A DNA stretch of 64,000 bases, taken from the NCBI RefSeq assembly GCF_003363755.1, contig NZ_CP031396.1, positions 5,860,501-5,924,500 on the forward strand, read 5' to 3'. The position numbers and the translations under genes are program-made. Source of the stretch: Pseudomonas protegens. GTDB lineage: Bacteria > Pseudomonadota > Gammaproteobacteria > Pseudomonadales > Pseudomonadaceae. The notes beneath the pieces were generated by a model. That model saw nothing but the letters and a program-made list of their open reading frames with translations. It searched no databases and was not told the DNA's origin. Position 1 is the first letter of the stretch, and each line of letters starts with the position of its first letter. Shown in pieces: positions 15,555 to 24,493 of this stretch.

Positions 15555-17327
15555 TCAGAAGTGCTCGGCGTCCAGGCCGAACAGCGAGTCACTGCCGGCG
15601 CGAATGCTCTGCTCCAGGCTGAGGATGCGCGGCAGCAGGCGGCTGAAGTAGAAGCGCGCGGTGGCCAGCTTGGCGCCGTAGAAACCGTCGTCCTCGGAGC
15701 GCTTGTGCTCGGCCATCTGGGCCATGCGCGCCCACAGGTAGGCATAGGCCACGTAACCGAACAGTTGCAGGTACTCGACGCAGGCGCTGCCCACCGCGTT
15801 GGGGTTCTGCGCCGCCTGTTCGCGCAGCCAGTCGCTGAGGTCTTCCAGGCGCTGCACCGCGTCCAGCAGTTCGGCGGCGTAGGCGGCGCCGGGCAGGTAG
15901 GCGTAGTCGCGGATCTCGCCGGTGAACAGGCGCAGGGCCACGCCGCCGTTGCCCACCACCTTGCGCCCCAACAGGTCCAGGGCCTGGATGCCGTTGGTGC
16001 CTTCGTAGATCTGGGCGATGCGCACATCGCGCACCAGTTGCTCCTGGCCCCATTCGCGAATGTAGCCGTGGCCGCCGAAGACCTGCTGGCCGAGCACGCA
16101 GCTGTCCAGCCCGGTGTCGGTGAAGAAGGCCTTGGCCACCGGGGTCAGCAGCGCCACCAGGGCTTCGGCGTTGTGCCGCTCATGGGGCTGGTCGGCGAAC
16201 TTGGCCAGGTCCAGCTGCTGGCCGACGTAGCTGGCGAAGGCCCGGCCGCCTTCGGTCATGGCCTTCATGGTCAGCAGCATGCGCCGCACATCGGGGTGGA
16301 CGATGATCGGGTCGGCGATCTTGTCCTTGGCCACCGGGCCGGCCGGGGAGCGGCTCTGGATGCGTTCGCGGGCGTAGGTGCGGGCGTTCTGGTAGGAGTT
16401 CTCGGCGCAGCCGATGCCCTGGATGCCGATGGACAGGCGCTCGTAGTTCATCATGGTGAACATCGCCGCCAGGCCCTTGTTGGCCTCGCCGATCAGCCAG
16501 CCGCTGGCGCCGTCGAAGTTCAGCACGCAGGTGGCCGAGGCCTTGATGCCCATCTTGTGTTCGATGGAACCGCAGCTCACCGCGTTGGCCGCGCCGAGCA
16601 CGCCGTTGGCGTCGACATGGATCTTCGGCACCAGGAACAGCGAGATGCCCTTGGGCCCGGCCGGGGCGTCCGGCAGCTTGGCCAGCACCAGGTGGATGAT
16701 GTTTTCGGTCAGGTCCTGCTCGCCGCCGGTGATGAAGATCTTGCTGCCGCTGATCCGGTAGCTGCCGTCGGCCTGGGGTTCGGCGCGGGTGCGGATGATC
16801 CCCAGGTCAGTGCCGGCGTGGGCCTCGGTCAGGCACATGGAGCCGGCCCAGCGGCCTTCGTACATCGGCGGCAGGTACAGCTGCTTGAGGGCTTCGCTGG
16901 CGTGGGCGTCGATGGCCAGGCAGGCCCCGGAGCTCAGGGCCGAGTACAGGGCGAAGCTGGAGTTGGCGGCGTAGAGCATCTCTTCGAACTGCACCGCGAG
17001 CATCTTCGGCATGCCCATGCCGCCGTAGGCCGGGTTGCCGCTCAGGCCGACCCAGCCGCCCTGGATATAGGTGCTGTAGGCCTCCTTGAAACCGGCCGGG
17101 GTGCGTACCTGCCCGGCGTGCCAGCTGGCGCCTTCCTCGTCGCCGCTGCGGTTGAGCGGGGCGATCAGATTGCCGGTGACCTTGGCCGCTTCTTCGAGAA
17201 TGGCGTCGGCGGTGTCACCGTCCACGGTATCGGCCAGGGCCGGCAGACGGGCCCAGAGCTTGGGCGCGTTGAACACTTCATGCAGGACAAAGCGCATATC
17301 GCGCAGCGGAGCGTTGAATTCGGGCAT
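15555..17327 (-). CDS. Acyl-CoA dehydrogenase with extended C-terminal domain
   Basis: This 590-aa FAD-dependent acyl-CoA dehydrogenase catalyses the first, alpha-beta oxidation step of fatty-acid degradation. Its length fits the class with an extra C-terminal domain. Visible features are the GGWVGLSGNPAYGGMGMP segment, the flavin-contact LTEAHAGTDLG and ITGGEQDL stretches (~160-215), and the QVFGGHGYIREWGQE motif (~425). Start 17327 is chosen for GAGG 8 bases upstream. It lies just downstream of an acyl-CoA synthetase gene on the same strand, with a REP-like repeat between them. The synthetase-dehydrogenase-kinase-regulator order resembles a P. putida locus (PP_3551-3554, from memory), suggesting use of medium-chain or substituted fatty acids. 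Confidence 0.92.
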   Translation of the reverse strand: MPEFNAPLRDMRFVLHEVFNAPKLWARLPALADTVDGDTADAILEEAAKVTGNLIAPLNRSGDEEGASWHAGQVRTPAGFKEAYSTYIQGGWVGLSGNPAYGGMGMPKMLAVQFEEMLYAANSSFALYSALSSGACLAIDAHASEALKQLYLPPMYEGRWAGSMCLTEAHAGTDLGIIRTRAEPQADGSYRISGSKIFITGGEQDLTENIIHLVLAKLPDAPAGPKGISLFLVPKIHVDANGVLGAANAVSCGSIEHKMGIKASATCVLNFDGASGWLIGEANKGLAAMFTMMNYERLSIGIQGIGCAENSYQNARTYARERIQSRSPAGPVAKDKIADPIIVHPDVRRMLLTMKAMTEGGRAFASYVGQQLDLAKFADQPHERHNAEALVALLTPVAKAFFTDTGLDSCVLGQQVFGGHGYIREWGQEQLVRDVRIAQIYEGTNGIQALDLLGRKVVGNGGVALRLFTGEIRDYAYLPGAAYAAELLDAVQRLEDLSDWLREQAAQNPNAVGSACVEYLQLFGYVAYAYLWARMAQMAEHKRSEDDGFYGAKLATARFYFSRLLPRILSLEQSIRAGSDSLFGLDAEHF

Positions 17328-17399
17328 TGCAGGAACCTCGGGTAAAAGGGGAGGTTGAACGGCCGTGGCCGCATGAATCGAAAATGACCGCACCAACCC

Positions 17400-17530
17400 A
17401 TTGTAGGAGCCGACTGACCGGCGAAGGCGTCGCTGCCAGCGCCTTGGCTGGCAAGCCGGCCCCTGTGGGTGTTGGGGCCGTCAGAGCGCTTTGCGCTGGC
17501 AAGCCAGCTCCCTCGGGAGCTGGGTCTGGT
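17400..17530. repeat. REP-like Pseudomonas intergenic repeat
   Basis: The block starts with TGTAGGAGCCGACTGACCGGCGAAGGCG, continues with CTGGCAAGCC elements and an inverted AGCTCC...GGGAGCTGG part, and resembles the dispersed 'TGTAGGAGCCGGCTTGCCGGCGA' REPs of pseudomonads. A short fragment of the same kind is near 38960-38985. Confidence 0.65.
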
Positions 17531-17539
17531 GCAGTCAGG

Positions 17540-19162
17540 CTAGAGGTTTTTCGCCAGGTCGCGCAGGACGAACTTCTGTATCTTGCCGGTGGAGGTCTTG
17601 GGCAATGTGCTGAAGACCACGGTGCGCGGCACCTTGAAGCCCGCCAGGTGTTCGCGGCAGAAGGTGATGATCTCGGCTTCGCTCACGTCCTGGTGATCGG
17701 CCTTGAGGGTGATGAAGGCGCAGGGGGTTTCGCCCCATTTTTCGTCGGGCCGGGCCACCACTGCCGCTTCCAGCACCGCCGGGTGGCGATAGAGCACGCC
17801 TTCGAGCTCAATGGTGGAGATGTTCTCGCCGCCGGAAATGATGATGTCCTTGAGCCGGTCGCGAATTTCGATGTAGCCGTCCGGGTGGGTCACCCCCAGG
17901 TCGCCGGTGTGGAACCAGCCGCCCTCGAAGGCTTCGGCGGTGGCCGTGGGGTTCTTCAGGTAGCCCTTCATCACGGTATTGCCGCGCATGAAGATCTCAC
18001 CGATGGTCTGGCCGTCCCGGGGCATGGGTTCGAGGGTTTTCGGATCGGCCACCATCACCCCTTCCAGGGTCGGGTAGCGCACGCCCTGGCGCGACTTGAT
18101 CTGCGCCCGCTGCTCCAGCGGTAGTTCGTCCCAGGCCGCGTGCCAGGCACACAGGGTCACCGGGCCATAGACCTCGGTCAGGCCGTAGACGTGGGTGACC
18201 TTGATGCCCATCTCCTCCACGGCGCCGATCACCTTGGCCGGTGGCGCGGCCCCGGCCACCATGGCGTTGACCGGGTGGTCGATGGCCGCCTTGGCCGAAT
18301 CCGGCATGTTCACCAGGGCATTGAGCACGATGGGCGCGCCGCACAGGTGAGTGACCTGATGCTCGCGGATCAGGTTGAGGATCTTCTGCGGGTCGACCCG
18401 GCGCAGGAACACATGCACCCCGGCCAGGGCGGTGACGGTCCAGGGGTAGCACCAGCCGTTGCAGTGGAACATCGGCAGGGTCCACAGGTACACCGGGTGG
18501 TTGCCCATGGCCCAGGTCATCTGGTTGCCCAGGGCATTGAGGTAGGCGCCGCGGTGGTGATAGACCACGCCCTTGGGGTTGCCGGTGGTGCCCGAGGTGT
18601 AGTTCAGGGCGATGGCCTGCCACTCGTCGTCCGGCCACTGCCAGGCAAACTCCGGATCGCCCTCGGCGAGAAAGGCCTCGTAGTCCAGATCGCTGACCGG
18701 CTGGCCTTCGCCGTACTCGGGGTCGTCAAGGTCGATCACCAGGGGCGGGTGGTCGAGCATGGCCACGGCGGCGTGGATCACCTCATGGAACTCGCGGTCG
18801 GCGATCAACACCTTGGCTTCGCCGTGGGCCAGCATGAAGGCGATGGCCTCGGCGTCCAGGCGCACGTTGAGGGCATTGAGCACGGCGCCGATCATCGGCA
18901 CGCCAAAATGCGCTTCGAGCATCGCCGGGATATTCGGCAGCATCACCGCCACCGTGTCGTTCTTGCCGATACCGCGCCCGGCCAGGGCCGAGGCCAGACT
19001 CCGGCAGCGGCTGTAGGTCTGGGCCCAGGTGCGGCGGATCGAACCGTGGATCACCGCCGGATAATCGGGGTAAACCGCAGCGGTGCGTTCGATGAAGCTC
19101 AAGGGGGAGAGGGCGATATGGTTGACGGCAGACGGCGCGAGGCCTTGCTCGTAGATGGACAT
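17540..19162 (-). CDS. AMP-forming acyl-CoA synthetase (fatty acid-CoA ligase)
   Basis: This 540-aa member of the ANL superfamily activates a carboxylic acid to its CoA thioester through an acyl-adenylate. Motifs are YTSGTTGNPKGVVYHHRG (P-loop, ~188), VYGLTEVYGP (~325), the WFHTGDLGVTHPDGYIEIRDR core (~420) and the catalytic C-terminal lysine in PKTSTGKIQKFVLRD (~525). It resembles medium-chain or 3-methylmercaptopropionate-type ligases (DmdB family); the substrate is not certain. It starts divergently from a PAS sensor kinase gene and is probably coexpressed with the acyl-CoA dehydrogenase downstream. Confidence 0.93.
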   Translation of the reverse strand: MSIYEQGLAPSAVNHIALSPLSFIERTAAVYPDYPAVIHGSIRRTWAQTYSRCRSLASALAGRGIGKNDTVAVMLPNIPAMLEAHFGVPMIGAVLNALNVRLDAEAIAFMLAHGEAKVLIADREFHEVIHAAVAMLDHPPLVIDLDDPEYGEGQPVSDLDYEAFLAEGDPEFAWQWPDDEWQAIALNYTSGTTGNPKGVVYHHRGAYLNALGNQMTWAMGNHPVYLWTLPMFHCNGWCYPWTVTALAGVHVFLRRVDPQKILNLIREHQVTHLCGAPIVLNALVNMPDSAKAAIDHPVNAMVAGAAPPAKVIGAVEEMGIKVTHVYGLTEVYGPVTLCAWHAAWDELPLEQRAQIKSRQGVRYPTLEGVMVADPKTLEPMPRDGQTIGEIFMRGNTVMKGYLKNPTATAEAFEGGWFHTGDLGVTHPDGYIEIRDRLKDIIISGGENISTIELEGVLYRHPAVLEAAVVARPDEKWGETPCAFITLKADHQDVSEAEIITFCREHLAGFKVPRTVVFSTLPKTSTGKIQKFVLRDLAKNL

Positions 19163-19286
19163 GGTTCGGGTACCCGGTGGCTGATTATTAGCTCTATTGG
19201 CCGAGGCTTTTTACAGGCGCTCGGTGACTTATCCGGGGTCTTTTATATACTGTTTGTCGATTGATATGGAAGTACTACCTGAGTTG

Positions 19287-19304
19287 TATAGTAGTTGTAC
19301 TATA
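19287..19304. promoter_or_regulatory. Palindrome in the divergent acyl-CoA synthetase / sensor kinase promoter region
   Basis: TATAGTA and TACTATA arms are separated by GTTG, within an AT-rich stretch of the 180-bp divergent intergenic region. It is a candidate operator, possibly for the FixJ-like or TetR regulator nearby, or part of a promoter. The palindrome is seen; the role is inferred. Confidence 0.4.
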
Positions 19305-19342
19305 TTGAATCTTCGCTGTTGCCACCCACAGGTTGATCGACC

Positions 19343-21232
19343 ATGCCCACCTCCACCCACCTGAGCCGCTGGTTGCAGCTACAGCGCCAAGGCCAGCTGC
19401 CGGACTCGCCCTGGCTCGGCCACGACCCGCAGCCGAGCCTGCTGCTGGACGCCCAGGCGCAGCCGCTGGACCTCAACCCGGCATTGCGCCAATGGCTGGA
19501 CGATGCGGCCACTGGCGATCTCGCGGCCCTGCTGCCGATCAACCACCCGGCCCTGGTACGGGCCTGCCTGGAGCAGCAGCGTGCCATCGAACAGGTGGAA
19601 GCCCAGTGGGGCGAACGCATCCTGCTCTGGAGCTTCATTCCCGACCCCCTGCACCAGCGGGTGCTGGCGCGCTGTCAGGAGGCCACCGCCCAGGTCCAGG
19701 CCGAGCGCGAGTCGGCCCGGGCCCGGCGCCTGTACCGGCTGATCACCGAAAACACCACCGACCTGATTTCCCGGCACACCCCGGACGGCACCTTCCTCGA
19801 TGCCTCGCCGGCCTCCTGGACCCTGTTGGGCTACTGGCCCGAACAACTGCGCGGGCTGCTGGCCCGCAGCCTGTTCCACAGTCAGGATCTGGCCGGGCTG
19901 ATGCAGCGCACCCGGGACGCCCTGGAGCAAGACGGCTACCACACCATGACCTACCGCATCCGCCATCGCGACGGTCATTACCTGTGGTTCGAAACCGCCT
20001 GCCGCGGCATCCGCGACACCTACACCGGCACCGTGGTGGAAGTGGTGGCGGTGTCCCGGGACATCACCGCCCGGGTCCAGGCCGAGGAGAACAAGCGGCG
20101 CCTGGCCGAAGTGGTAGAGGCCAACCCCGACCCGGTGCTGTTCATCCAGCCCGGCGGCGCGGTGACCTACCTCAACCCGGCCGCGCAGCGCACCCTGGGG
20201 CTTGCCGCCGGGCAGGCAATGCCGGAGCTGGCGGCGATCCTCAGCCAGGAAGTGCTGCAGAGCCTGCAACAGGAAGGCTGGAGCTGTGCCGAGCGCAGCG
20301 GCCGCTGGAGCATCGAGGCGCGCCTGCAACCGCCGGCCGGCGGCGCCTCGGTGCCGGTGTCGCTGATGCTCCTGGCCCATCGCGCCGCCAGCGGCGAGCG
20401 TTTCTATTCCCTGGTGGCCCACGACCAGAGCGAGCGCGAACTGCGCGAGGCCCAGCAGCGCCATCACCAGGATGAACTGGCCCACAGCGCGCGGCTGGTG
20501 ACCCTGGGCGAACTGGCCTCGGGCATCGCCCACGAGATCAATCAGCCGCTGGCCGCAGTGGTCAACTACGCCAACGCCAGCCAACGTTATTTGCAGACCC
20601 TGGACACCCAGCCCGAGGCGGTACGCAAGGTCGCCCAGGGCCTGGAGCGAATCGCCGAACAGGCGACCCATGCCGCCGAAGTGATCAAGCGCCTGCGAGC
20701 CTTCTTGCGCAAAGGCGGGCGCCGGGTGCAGGCCCTGGACATCGCCGAAGTGGCCCGGGAAACCGTGCGCCTGTGTGCCTGGGAAGCCCAGTCCTGTCAG
20801 GTGGCGATCGAGCTGCGCCTGGCCGATAATCTGCCGCCGGTGTACGCCGACCGGGTGCTGCTGGAGCAGGTGCTGCTGAACCTGCTGCGCAACGCCATCG
20901 AAGCCAATCGCGAAGTGCATCCACAGCAAGGCTCACACATTGTGCTGGGCGCCGAAGCGGCGGCCGAGGGCGGGGTGCGGATCAGCGTCAGCGACCAGGG
21001 CCCCGGGGTGTCTGCCGAGCAGTTGCCCCAGCTGTTCACCCCGTTCTACACCAGCAAGGCCAACGGCCTGGGGCTCGGACTGTCCATGAGCCGCAGCATC
21101 GTCGAAGGCTTTGGTGGCGACTTGCAGGCTCAGCTCCAGGAGCGTGGCTTGACGATGTGCTGCCACCTGCCGGCCACGGCCCCGGCCGATCCCGATGCAA
21201 CTTCCCACCCGACAACAGGAGCAAGGCAATGA
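19343..21232 (+). CDS. PAS-domain sensor histidine kinase
   Basis: This is a 629-aa kinase without obvious membrane segments, so probably cytosolic. After a ~115-residue N-terminal part, a first PAS domain covers about 130-240 (ITENTTDLISRHTPDGTFL, followed by a PAC region) and a second PAS covers about 250-370. The phosphoacceptor domain carries GELASGIAHEINQPLAA (His about 397). The ATPase domain has an N box (LLNLLRNAIEA), DQGPGV and GLGLGLSMS. The family is FixL-like. The stop overlaps the start of a FixJ-type response regulator (ATGA), making a two-component pair. The divergent acyl-CoA synthetase is a likely target. The sensed signal is unknown; PAS suggests a small ligand or redox state. 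Confidence 0.92.
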   Translation: MPTSTHLSRWLQLQRQGQLPDSPWLGHDPQPSLLLDAQAQPLDLNPALRQWLDDAATGDLAALLPINHPALVRACLEQQRAIEQVEAQWGERILLWSFIPDPLHQRVLARCQEATAQVQAERESARARRLYRLITENTTDLISRHTPDGTFLDASPASWTLLGYWPEQLRGLLARSLFHSQDLAGLMQRTRDALEQDGYHTMTYRIRHRDGHYLWFETACRGIRDTYTGTVVEVVAVSRDITARVQAEENKRRLAEVVEANPDPVLFIQPGGAVTYLNPAAQRTLGLAAGQAMPELAAILSQEVLQSLQQEGWSCAERSGRWSIEARLQPPAGGASVPVSLMLLAHRAASGERFYSLVAHDQSERELREAQQRHHQDELAHSARLVTLGELASGIAHEINQPLAAVVNYANASQRYLQTLDTQPEAVRKVAQGLERIAEQATHAAEVIKRLRAFLRKGGRRVQALDIAEVARETVRLCAWEAQSCQVAIELRLADNLPPVYADRVLLEQVLLNLLRNAIEANREVHPQQGSHIVLGAEAAAEGGVRISVSDQGPGVSAEQLPQLFTPFYTSKANGLGLGLSMSRSIVEGFGGDLQAQLQERGLTMCCHLPATAPADPDATSHPTTGARQ

Positions 21233-21864
21233 CAAGTGAGGCGCAGCAGCTGGTGTACGTGGTCGACGACGACCCGGGCATGCTCGACTCCACCGTCTGG
21301 CTGCTGGAGTCTGTGGGGCTCAAGGCCGTGCCCTTCACCAGCGGCCGCGAGTTTCTCGAACACTGCGACCCCAGCCTCAATGCCTGCGTGCTGCTGGATG
21401 TGCGCATGCCCGGCATGGGCGGGCTGAATGTCCAGGAAGAGTTGCGCCAGCGCGATATCCACCTGCCGCTGATCTTTGTCAGCGGCCACGCCGACGTGCC
21501 CATCGTGGTCCGTGCCTTCAAGGCCGGTGCGGTGGATTTCATCGAGAAGCCCTACAACGAACAGCTGCTGCTGGACAGCGTGCAGCAGGCCCTGAGCCGC
21601 GCCGACCGTCATCAGCACCAGAGCGCCGGGCAGGCCCGGGTGCAGGCGCTGCTGGAGAGCCTGACGCCGCGGGAGAAGGACGTGCTACTGCCCCTGGTGC
21701 AGGGCTACAGCAACCGCGAGATCGCCGAACAGCTGGGGGTCAGCATCAAGACCATCGACCTGTATCGCTCACGGGTGATGAAGCGCATGCAGGCCGAGCA
21801 CCTGCCGCAGCTGGTGGGCATGGCGATTGCCGCCGGCCTGGTGGACCCGCTGCAACTGCGCTGA
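21229..21864 (+). CDS. FixJ/NarL-family response regulator
   Basis: This 211-aa regulator has an N-terminal receiver domain with the acidic pocket VVDDD, the phosphorylation Asp in CVLLDVRMPG (~54) and the Lys in FIEKPY (~106), then a C-terminal LuxR-type helix-turn-helix (TPREKDVLLPLVQGYSNREI and KTIDLYRSRVMKRM). AGGAG lies 7 bases before the ATG, which overlaps the kinase stop codon, so the two are translationally coupled. The likely role is activation of the neighbouring acyl-CoA genes in response to the PAS kinase. Confidence 0.93.
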   Translation: MTSEAQQLVYVVDDDPGMLDSTVWLLESVGLKAVPFTSGREFLEHCDPSLNACVLLDVRMPGMGGLNVQEELRQRDIHLPLIFVSGHADVPIVVRAFKAGAVDFIEKPYNEQLLLDSVQQALSRADRHQHQSAGQARVQALLESLTPREKDVLLPLVQGYSNREIAEQLGVSIKTIDLYRSRVMKRMQAEHLPQLVGMAIAAGLVDPLQLR

Positions 21865-21867
21865 GGC

Positions 21868-22464
21868 TCAGGCCACCGCGCTGTGCAGCGGTGCGCCACC
21901 CAGCAGGCGCTCGATGGCGCCGCTGAGCAGGTTTTCCAGCAGCGCCTCACGTTCACGCTCGGCCAATGGCTGCTCGCTGAACCAGCTGGGGGCGCTGTTG
22001 AGCAGGTTGGCCAGGGCATGGGCGGCGGCGCGCTGGGCCTGCGGACCTAGGCCGGGCGGGGTGCCCAGCAGTTGCAGCAGCTGTTGCTCGTAACGCTCGC
22101 GCAATTGCCCGACCCGCAGTTGCTGGTCGGGATTGAGGCAGCCGCTGTCACGTTCCACCAGGCGAAAATGCCGCGGCAATTCCCGGTGCAGCTTCAGGTG
22201 GGCGCGAATCAGCGCCGGCAGGCAGTCGCCCTGCAACTTGCGCCGTTGCAGGCGCTTGAGGGTGCTGTGCAGCTCATCGAAGAATTCTTCGATCAGGTCC
22301 AGCAGCAGGTGCTGCTTGCTCGGGTAATGGTGGTACAGCGAGCCCGGGGTCAGCCCCAGATGGCTCGCCAGCTCACGCATGCCGACCTGGCCGAAGCCCT
22401 TGCTGGCGAACAGCTCCAGGGCCTTGTCGCGGCTTTCGGCAAAGCGTGAGCAGCGCTCAGCCAT
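21868..22464 (-). CDS. TetR-family transcriptional regulator
   Basis: This is a 199-aa protein. The N-terminal helix-turn-helix includes ALELFASKGFGQVGMRELASHLGLTPGSLYHHYPSKQHLL (residues about 14-52, described here only by this landmark region). A helical ligand-binding C-terminal domain follows. The start at 22464 overlaps the stop of the 3-hydroxyacyl-CoA dehydrogenase gene by 8 bases, so it is likely cotranscribed with and coupled to that gene. It is convergent with the response regulator gene, with only three bases between stops. It may respond to an acyl-CoA, as many TetR regulators of fatty-acid genes do; this is inference from context. Confidence 0.88.
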   Translation of the reverse strand: MAERCSRFAESRDKALELFASKGFGQVGMRELASHLGLTPGSLYHHYPSKQHLLLDLIEEFFDELHSTLKRLQRRKLQGDCLPALIRAHLKLHRELPRHFRLVERDSGCLNPDQQLRVGQLRERYEQQLLQLLGTPPGLGPQAQRAAAHALANLLNSAPSWFSEQPLAEREREALLENLLSGAIERLLGGAPLHSAVA

Positions 22465-23308
22465 AGTGATGGAAACCCCGACCGGTCTTGCGCCCCAGGT
22501 AACCGGCGGCAACCATTTCCTTGAGCAGCGGCGCGGGGCGGTACTTGCTGTCGTTGAAGCCGTCGTAGAAGGCTTCGAGGATCGCCAGCAGGGTGTCCAG
22601 GCCGATCAGGTCGGCCAGGGCCAGCGGGCCGATCGGCTGGTTGCAGCCCAGGCGCATGCCGGCGTCGATGTCCTCGGCGCTGGCCAGGCCTTCCTGGAAC
22701 ACCAGGATCGCCTCGTTGATCATCGGCACCAGGATGCGGTTGACCACAAAACCCGGGCGGTTGCCGGCGGTGATCGCGGTCTTGCCCAGGCGCTCGGCCA
22801 TGCCCATGGCCAGGGCGTGGGTCGCGTCGCTGGTCTGCAGGCCGCGGATCACCTCGATCAGGCCCATCACCGGCACCGGATTGAAAAAATGCAGGCCGAT
22901 GAAACGCTCCGGCGCGCTGACGCTGGCGGCCAGCTGGGTGATCGACAGCGACGAGGTGTTGGAGGCGATCACGCACTCGGCGCTGACCTGGGCGGCGATC
23001 TGCTGCAGCACCTTGAGCTTGAGGTCGAGGTTCTCGGTGGCGGCTTCGATCACCAGCTGCGCGTCCTTGAGCGCACTGTAGTCGGTGCTGATGCGGATCC
23101 GACCCAGGGCGGCGAGCTTGTCGCCTTCGCTCAGGGTGCCCTTGCTCACCTGCCGGTCGAGGTTCTTGCCGATGGTGGCCAGGGCCTTTTCCAGGGCGCC
23201 CTGGGCGATGTCCAGCAGGGTCACGTCGAAGCCCGCCTGGGCGCAGACCTGGGCAATGCCGTTGCCCATGGTGCCGGCGCCGATCACCCCGATATTCGCA
23301 AGATTCAT
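22457..23308 (-). CDS. 3-hydroxybutyryl-CoA / 3-hydroxyacyl-CoA dehydrogenase
   Basis: This 283-aa NAD-dependent enzyme oxidises 3-hydroxyacyl-CoA (typically 3-hydroxybutyryl-CoA) to the 3-keto ester. The N-terminal Rossmann fold has the GVIGAGTMGNGIAQVCA fingerprint. Catalytic-region motifs SNTSSLSI (~115) and GLHFFNPVPVMGLIEV (~137, with the active-site His) are present, as is the C-terminal domain motif NRPGFVVNRILVPM (~182). The length is normal for the PaaH/HbdA type. It is transcribed divergently from an AraC-type gene, its likely regulator, and is followed by an overlapping TetR gene. Confidence 0.93.
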   Translation of the reverse strand: MNLANIGVIGAGTMGNGIAQVCAQAGFDVTLLDIAQGALEKALATIGKNLDRQVSKGTLSEGDKLAALGRIRISTDYSALKDAQLVIEAATENLDLKLKVLQQIAAQVSAECVIASNTSSLSITQLAASVSAPERFIGLHFFNPVPVMGLIEVIRGLQTSDATHALAMGMAERLGKTAITAGNRPGFVVNRILVPMINEAILVFQEGLASAEDIDAGMRLGCNQPIGPLALADLIGLDTLLAILEAFYDGFNDSKYRPAPLLKEMVAAGYLGRKTGRGFHHYG

Positions 23309-23479
23309 CTTCAGCTCTTCCTTTGTTCATGGCCTTCGCGGAGCATGGCGCGGTTGCCTTGCCCAGCGCGTTATCCAGCGCGAGTCTAGAGCCGCACACG
23401 GTGGCCGGCCTATGCCGAAAGCGGTCAAGGGTGCTGGCGTTTTTTGCCATAGGTCCTGCTACGGGAGCACAGCCTCTAC

Positions 23480-24493
23480 ATGCGTGAAACGGATTCGGTC
23501 GCGGTCTACTTTGTCCGGGTGATGACCCACGCCCTGCGTGAGCAGCCGCAGCGGCTGGCGGCGGTACTGAGGGAGGCCGGCATCGACCCGGCGCTGCTCG
23601 ACCAGCCTCGGGCGCGGGTGCCCGGCAGCGCCTTTGCCGCCCTGTGGCTGATCCAGATCCGCGAATTGCAGGACGAATTCTTCCAGCTCGACTCCCGGGG
23701 CATGCCGCCGGGGGCCTTTGCCCTGATCTGCCGCGGACTGATCCAGGAACCCAACCTGGAAAAGGCCCTGCGCCAGTGCCTGAACAACTTTGGCCTGTTT
23801 TTACGGGACGTCGGCGCCCACCTCAGCGTGCGCGGCAAGCGCGCGGTGATCAGCGTTGAAAGCCGCTGCGCCGACCCGCTGCGCGGCCACTACGCCGAAG
23901 AAACCCTGCTGGTGCTGATCATCAGCCTGCTGTGCTGGCTGGGCGGGCGGCGGATCCCCATCGACCGCGCCGACTTTCGTCATTCCCGCCTGAGCCTCAG
24001 CGACGATGCGCTGCTGTGGGGCAGCAACCTGAGCTGGAATGCCGGGCGCACCGAGATCGAATTCGCCAGCCGCTTCCTGCGTCTGCCGGTGGTCCAGGAC
24101 CTGGCCTCGCTCAAGGTCTTCCTGCGCAGCGCCCCGCAGTGGCTGGTGATCCGTTTTCGCAACCAGCACGGCCTGACCCGCCAGGTGCACCAACGCCTGC
24201 GGGGCAGCCACTACAGCCAGTGGCCGACCCTGGAAGCCTTTGCCCGCGAAGTGCAGATGAGCGCCAGCACCCTGCGCCGGCGCCTGGAGCGCGAGGGCGG
24301 CTCGTACCAGGAGATCAAGGACGAAGTGCGCCGCGGCGTCGCCGTCGAACTGCTGCGCCGCACCAGCGTCAGCATCAGCGAGATTGCCGAACTCACCGGT
24401 TTCCAAGAGCCCAGCGCCTTCCACCGCGCGTTCAAGAAATGGACCGGCGAAAGCCCCGGGCGCTACCGCGCCCGCCTCAACCCCACCCTGTAG
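23480..24493 (+). CDS. AraC-family regulator with arabinose-binding-like N-terminal domain
   Basis: This 337-aa protein has an N-terminal Arabinose_bd/OruR-type domain (about 20-205) and a C-terminal double helix-turn-helix (about 240-333) with MSASTLRRRLEREGGSYQEI and ISEIAELTGFQEPSAFHRAF, then the typical WTGESPGRYR end. It resembles the OruR/ArgR/MmsR type of pseudomonads. It is divergent from the 3-hydroxyacyl-CoA dehydrogenase with about 170 bp between starts, so it probably controls that gene. Its stop codon overlaps the first base of the tandem hairpin-repeat array. Confidence 0.88.
   Translation: MRETDSVAVYFVRVMTHALREQPQRLAAVLREAGIDPALLDQPRARVPGSAFAALWLIQIRELQDEFFQLDSRGMPPGAFALICRGLIQEPNLEKALRQCLNNFGLFLRDVGAHLSVRGKRAVISVESRCADPLRGHYAEETLLVLIISLLCWLGGRRIPIDRADFRHSRLSLSDDALLWGSNLSWNAGRTEIEFASRFLRLPVVQDLASLKVFLRSAPQWLVIRFRNQHGLTRQVHQRLRGSHYSQWPTLEAFAREVQMSASTLRRRLEREGGSYQEIKDEVRRGVAVELLRRTSVSISEIAELTGFQEPSAFHRAFKKWTGESPGRYRARLNPTL

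Noticed and set aside
15444..17345. 633-codon plus-strand frame opposite the acyl-CoA dehydrogenase
   Set aside because: Gly/Val/His-rich shadow translation; dehydrogenase motifs are on the minus strand.
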